Below are positions 54,417 through 58,201 of a stretch of 58,201 bases of DNA, piece after piece. Both the position numbers and the translations under genes were made by a program. The number at the start of each line of letters is the position of its first letter. Position 1 is the first letter of the stretch. A model generated the notes under the pieces. That model did not search any database. It worked only from the letters and a program-made list of their open reading frames with translations, and was not told where the DNA came from. Source of the DNA: CAWUIO01 sp963922455 (GTDB lineage Bacteria; Bacteroidota; Bacteroidia; Cytophagales; Microscillaceae); assembly GCA_963922455.1 (NCBI GenBank), contig CAWUIO010000029.1, positions 1 through 58,201 on the forward strand, given 5' to 3'.

Positions 54417-54749
54417 GAGGGTAAAAATTTAAAATGTATATCGGATTCTTGAAAGCACTGAGTATTGAGCAAGAGAATACTCGGCGCGCATACTATTATT
54501 ACAAATAAATAAACTTAATAATAAAAAGCCTAGCTATTATACTATTTTTTGGTTGGAAATCGAATAAAAACCAGGTATAATACAATTCAAAGTAGAATAA
54601 TTCTGATTTATGAGTTGGCAGGAGCCTTACTTTAGTATTTTTATACCAATTTTACCCTTCGGGTATTTTTCAGGGTTTTCCAGGAATAGATTTCTTTATA
54701 ATTTATGTAATTTCGGGGAAGTAATTAACCATAAAACTACATTATTTCT
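54417..54749. other. Divergent promoter region of the fad operon and a VOC gene
   Basis: 333 bp, AT-rich. It contains the inverted repeat at 54460-54482 and a small ACCC-TTCG-GGGT-like hairpin near 54653-54663. No clean -7/-33 pair was found. Confidence 0.45.
54460..54482. promoter_or_regulatory. Inverted repeat upstream of the fad operon
   Basis: GAGTATT (54460-54466) and AATACTC (54476-54482) with a 9-nt spacer, 44-66 bp before the fadN-like start codon. A plausible operator for a fatty-acid-responsive repressor; no regulator gene is adjacent. Confidence 0.4.
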
Positions 54750-55136
54750 ATGAAAAGTGTAACCGCAGTCTGGTTTGAGATCCCAGTGCAAGATATGGGC
54801 CGAGCCATGCGTTTTTACCAGGATGTTTTTCAAGTAAGCTTGGAAGAAGTCAAGTTGGGGGAAGACCTGATGGCTTGGCTTCCTTTTGATCACGAAAACG
54901 GACAAGGCGCCTCGGGTACCTTGATTCTTAAACCCGACGCGAGCCCCGCGGGGGCCAGTGGCCCATTGCTGTATTTGGGTAGCTTGCACGATGATGTTGC
55001 CCAGGAGCTCAGCCGGGTAGAAGCCGCCGGAGGAAAAATTATCCAGCAGAAAACAGTCATTAGCGAAGACCATGGTTGTTTTGGCATCATCGAAGATACC
55101 GAAGGAAATCACATCGGCTTTCACTCATCTAAGTAA
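54750..55136 (+). CDS. VOC-fold protein
   Basis: A 128-residue VOC module. It starts TAVWFEIPVQDMGRAMRFYQDVF, and ends with the paired strand KTVISEDHGCFGIIEDTEGNHIGFHS. Possible metal ligands are Glu/His residues in the terminal strands. Substrate unknown; the family covers glyoxalases, dioxygenases and resistance proteins. It is a different subgroup from the VOC protein at 35446 (low residue identity). It is monocistronic, and repeat copy 14 starts 14 bp after its stop. Confidence 0.8.
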   Translation: MKSVTAVWFEIPVQDMGRAMRFYQDVFQVSLEEVKLGEDLMAWLPFDHENGQGASGTLILKPDASPAGASGPLLYLGSLHDDVAQELSRVEAAGGKIIQQKTVISEDHGCFGIIEDTEGNHIGFHSSK

Positions 55137-55150
55137 ATCCTCAAAGCCTA

Positions 55151-55280
55151 GGGGCTTGCCCGCGCGGGTGATTATCTGGTTTCATCAAGCCATTTCTGCC
55201 GGCGCGGGCCGGGCTCTCGCTACTCGCTGGCCCGCCCACTACCAGCGGCGAGCTCAAACATGCCGCTCCATCCCTAAGCC
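55151..55280 (-). repeat. Dispersed 130-bp structured repeat, copy 14
   Basis: Reverse orientation, 14 bp after the VOC stop. Forward-sense stems CGCTGG/CCAGCG and GCCCGCGC/GCGCGGGC (GG/C subtype). The small loop is GAGA (GCGAGAGC), as in copy 9. Confidence 0.92.
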
Positions 55281-55548
55281 AAAGTATAAACATATGACTT
55301 GCGTGCCAATGCCAGGAATTGGGTCATGTTGATCGCTTCTACCTTCAACCAAAGCCAGGTGTTTCTTAAGACTTTTCTTTCTTTTCAACCCGATTAATAA
55401 AAAAACGAAGCCCGCTTTTGAACACTACTGTCCGCATTCAAACACATTATAAAAAAGACAGTGCATGTAATTTGCTCATTTGTAGCACTTTACTTCCAGG
55501 CATAGACTTTGGCTTAGTTTACTTATCACCACCATACCATGTAAGCTC

Positions 55549-57945
55549 ATGTATCTAAACTACTTCAAAATTGCCATCCGTACCCTCCTAAGAAATAAGT
55601 TTTATACACTCATTTGTATGCTCGGCCTCTCCCTAGGGATAGCTTGTAGCTTACTCTTGTATTTGTATATGGTAGATGAGTTGAGCTATGATCGATTTCT
55701 GAACGGTTCTTCCGATATTTATACAGTCAAGACCCACTATACCGAAGATGGGGAAACCGAAAGCTTCATTTATACGCCCGGCGCTATGGCGGAGGCTATG
55801 AAAAATGATTACCCGGAAGTACAAGCGGCTGTTCGGCTACGATTAAGTGGCTCCAACCTCTTGGAATACCAAGATCAAAAGATACGGACCCAGATCACCT
55901 ATTATACCGATCCGGCCTTTTTTGAGGTGATGCCTTATCCGTTTCTGTGCGGAACTCCAGAGAAAGCCCTTCAAGAACCCAATCAGGTAGTCCTCACCCA
56001 CGAAACGGCAAAAAAACTATTCGGACAAGCCTGTAATGCCTTAAGCCAAAGCATTCGGATTGATGACGAATCCTTTAAGATTTCTGGCGTGATGGAAGAC
56101 CTTCCCTCAACCACTAGCTTTCCCTTTGAAGCCATTATGTCCATAAAAAGTATACCCGAAGACCGTTTGCAAAACATGGGAGCTGCGGGTTGGCAGGGGA
56201 TTGGTTGCCAGACGATGATACGCTTACATCCGGGGAATGATCCAAAACTAGTTAGCCAAAAAATGCAGGGAATACAAAAAAAGTATTTCCAAGAAATGAG
56301 TGAAGAACAGGGCTACGATATGGCCATGGAGCTGGTAAGTTTACGCGATGTGCGCCTGTATGAAGAAGGCAATGGGGAGCAAGGCACGATGACATATATA
56401 TACGTATTAAGTATCATTGCCTTCATCCTTCTTTTATTGGGGACCATCAACTATATTAATTTGGCCACTGCCCGAGCAATGAACCGGGCTCGAGAAGTAG
56501 GAATTCGCAAAGTGGTGGGTTCGCTTCGCGGACAACTAATCGGGCAATTTTTAAGTGAATCCTTAGTCCTGGTATTCCTTTCCTTGTTGATAAGTTTCTT
56601 TTTTATACAATTGGCCTTGCCCTTTTTTAATCAGATAGCCAGCAAAAATCTAAGTATGAATACCTTGTGGACTTTGCCAGGTCTTGGGGCTACCGTCTTA
56701 TTATGTGCGGTTTTGACGCTTTTGAGTGGTTTTTATCCTTCTTGGGTACTGTCTTCCTTCAACCCGGTCTTGGTATTAAAAGGGAAGTTCAGTTCCAGCC
56801 CCCAAGGGATTCGCTTCCGGAAGGCCTTGGTGATTTTTCAGTTTACCGTTTCGGTGGTACTGATTACGGCGACTTCGGTGGTGTACTATCAAATGCAATA
56901 CATATTCCAATTGGATCTGGGGTATGATCGGGAGCAAATTGTAATTATGCACCTCAATAAAGCCACCGCCCCCAAGGGAGCCATTATTCGGCAAAAGTTA
57001 TTAGAGAATGCCAATATTCAATCGGCTGCCTTAAGTAATTTGGTACCATCTTATAATTCCTGGGCCCATAACCCATGGAAAGGGGAAAATGATCAGGGAG
57101 ACGAGATCTTACTAAGCGCCGACATCGCTCCCGTAGGCTACGATTTTGTGGAAGTTATGGGGATTGAAATGGCTTCCGGACGTCCCTTTTCGCCTCAATT
57201 TCCCACGGATAGCACCCAATCAGTCATTGTAAACGAAAGCTTTGTAGAAAAAATGGGCTGGAAAGACCCCATTGGCCAAGAAGTATGGTCGGGCATGGGC
57301 AGCGGGTCGCAACGGTACAAAGTCATTGGTGTGGCCCAAGACTTTCACATATTTTCCCTACATCAAGCCATAGAGCCCACACTCTTAAAATTTAGTGCCC
57401 GGCCTTACAATATTATTACAAAAATAAATACCCAAAACCTCCCGGCTACCCTAGAGTATATGCAATCCGTTTGGAATGACTTTGAACCCCGCTATACCTT
57501 TGAGCCCGTGTTTCTTGACCAAGCCTTTGCTGAGCAATACGCCAAAGAAGAACGGGAAGGGAAAATCTTTTTGATATTCTCAGCCATGGCTATATTCATT
57601 GCCTGTCTGGGTTTGTTTGGACTTTCTACCTACACCGTACAACTCAAAAGCAAGGAAATTGGCATCCGGAAAGTGCTGGGCGCTTCGGTACCCCAAATTT
57701 TAACTTTGCTATCCCGCAATTTTATTCAACTCGTGGCGATTGCCTCTTTGCTAGGAATACCCTTTGCCTATTGGATTTCCAAGCAATGGTTGCAAAATTT
57801 TGTATACCGCATTGAGTTGCTCAGCATTTGGTATGTATTCTTTATGGCAGGTTTGCTTACCCTCTTATTGAGTTTAATCACCATTGCCAGTCAAACCTAC
57901 CGGGCAGCCTTGACTAATCCAATAGAGGTACTGCGAGATGAGTAA
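55549..57945 (+). CDS. MacB/FtsX-type ABC transporter permease
   Basis: A 798-residue membrane protein with two repeats of the MacB_PCD plus FtsX layout: N-terminal span (about 20-40, FYTLICMLGLSLGIAC), a periplasmic core domain (about 45-280), three FtsX spans (about 285-400), a second span near 425-445 with its periplasmic domain (about 450-670), and three final spans (about 680-795). The FtsX hallmark AREVGIRKVVGSLRGQLIGQFL and its second copy KSKEIGIRKVLGASVPQIL are clear. It is typical of Bacteroidota permeases that export peptides, lipoproteins or drugs. No ATPase gene lies in the window, so it must pair with one elsewhere. Confidence 0.9.
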   Translation: MYLNYFKIAIRTLLRNKFYTLICMLGLSLGIACSLLLYLYMVDELSYDRFLNGSSDIYTVKTHYTEDGETESFIYTPGAMAEAMKNDYPEVQAAVRLRLSGSNLLEYQDQKIRTQITYYTDPAFFEVMPYPFLCGTPEKALQEPNQVVLTHETAKKLFGQACNALSQSIRIDDESFKISGVMEDLPSTTSFPFEAIMSIKSIPEDRLQNMGAAGWQGIGCQTMIRLHPGNDPKLVSQKMQGIQKKYFQEMSEEQGYDMAMELVSLRDVRLYEEGNGEQGTMTYIYVLSIIAFILLLLGTINYINLATARAMNRAREVGIRKVVGSLRGQLIGQFLSESLVLVFLSLLISFFFIQLALPFFNQIASKNLSMNTLWTLPGLGATVLLCAVLTLLSGFYPSWVLSSFNPVLVLKGKFSSSPQGIRFRKALVIFQFTVSVVLITATSVVYYQMQYIFQLDLGYDREQIVIMHLNKATAPKGAIIRQKLLENANIQSAALSNLVPSYNSWAHNPWKGENDQGDEILLSADIAPVGYDFVEVMGIEMASGRPFSPQFPTDSTQSVIVNESFVEKMGWKDPIGQEVWSGMGSGSQRYKVIGVAQDFHIFSLHQAIEPTLLKFSARPYNIITKINTQNLPATLEYMQSVWNDFEPRYTFEPVFLDQAFAEQYAKEEREGKIFLIFSAMAIFIACLGLFGLSTYTVQLKSKEIGIRKVLGASVPQILTLLSRNFIQLVAIASLLGIPFAYWISKQWLQNFVYRIELLSIWYVFFMAGLLTLLLSLITIASQTYRAALTNPIEVLRDE

Positions 57946-57968
57946 GAATAGACTCTAAATAAGATTTT

Positions 57969-58100
57969 GGAGCTTGCCCGCGCCATAGACCATCCTGGTA
58001 TAGTGAACCATGGTAGCTGGCGCGGGCCGGGCTTTCGCTACTCGCTGCCTTTCCCCGCCGGGCCCCCACGAGCTCAAACAGGCCGCTCTATCCCTAAGCC
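57969..58100 (-). repeat. Dispersed 130-bp structured repeat, copy 15
   Basis: Reverse orientation, 23 bp after the permease stop. Forward-sense second stem GCCCGCGCCA/TGGCGCGGGC, GG/C subtype. The end is GGAGCTTG instead of GGGGCTTG. Confidence 0.9.
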
Positions 58101-58149
58101 AAATGACTTATGTATTCTGAGACAAACTGCCTAAGAAAGCAAATATTTC

Positions 58150-58201
58150 TTAGAAACTGTTTAAGTTTATTTTTTGTCGGCGAAAAGGGTCAGTTTGGGG
58201 T
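58150..58201 (+). mobile_element. MITE-like element, copy d (cut by window edge)
   Basis: The first 52 bp of the element: terminal repeat TTAGAAACTGTTTAAG followed by the GGCGAAAAGGGTCAG block, in the same orientation as copy a. It lies 49 bp after dispersed repeat copy 15. Confidence 0.8.

Noticed and set aside
35446..55136. The two VOC proteins as a duplicated resistance system
   Set aside because: They share only the general fold pattern, differ in length and lie 19 kb apart in unrelated contexts.
41065..55470. TGCATGTAA motif upstream of three genes (41066, 47931, 55462)
   Set aside because: Distance to the start codon varies (36-79 bp) and a 9-mer in three AT-rich gaps is weak; no partner box was found.

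Overview
The window reads as a chromosomal segment of a Bacteroidota bacterium, most likely from the Saprospiria. The evidence for this is TonB-dependent uptake, a PorE-like OmpA protein and a protein with a type IX secretion C-terminal domain, promoters of the TTG/TAnnTTTG type, a type II glutamine synthetase, an ABC permease fused to an M1 peptidase, and moderate GC. The genus cannot be proven from sequence alone. I saw no rRNA, tRNA or CRISPR array. I annotate 45 genes; two are visibly broken and one is cut by the left edge.

Layout. Positions 1-14.6 kb hold a cut secreted protein, small envelope and TPR proteins, a zinc aminopeptidase, the PorE-like protein, a RlaP nucleotidyltransferase and a LysE exporter/ATP-grasp pair. 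Positions 15-23 kb hold a TPR adenylate cyclase, a TonB receptor, an unrecognised 474-residue protein and a T9SS-sorted surface protein. Positions 23.6-28.2 kb form an ABC transporter/M1 peptidase operon. Positions 28.6-35.8 kb contain a decayed outer-membrane protein gene, the nitrogen set (glutamine synthetase, Amt, PII) and a frameshifted Vat-type acetyltransferase. Positions 36-39.7 kb contain rtcB divergent from a WYL regulator fused to a phytanoyl-CoA dioxygenase-like domain. Positions 41.7-47.3 kb hold holA, a J-domain protein, a GNAT protein, a protein with a nucleoside-phosphorylase-like signature, and apt. At 48 kb a lone glycosyltransferase is flanked by direct repeats. Positions 49.4-58 kb hold a lipoprotein, a fadN-fadA-like beta-oxidation operon, a VOC protein and a MacB-like permease.

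The strongest unexplained signal is a dispersed intergenic element of 124-133 bp, present in 15 copies (about one per 3.9 kb). All copies share the same block order. Their two stems differ in sequence but keep base pairing, and a small GNRA-like hairpin is conserved. The CCCC-rich end almost always abuts the nearest gene, and orientations nearly alternate along the window. A second family, a roughly 180-bp MITE-like element with terminal inverted repeats, occurs four times, three of them next to the first element. One MITE supplies the stop codon of its neighbour gene. The element explains many spurious short ORFs, which I left out.
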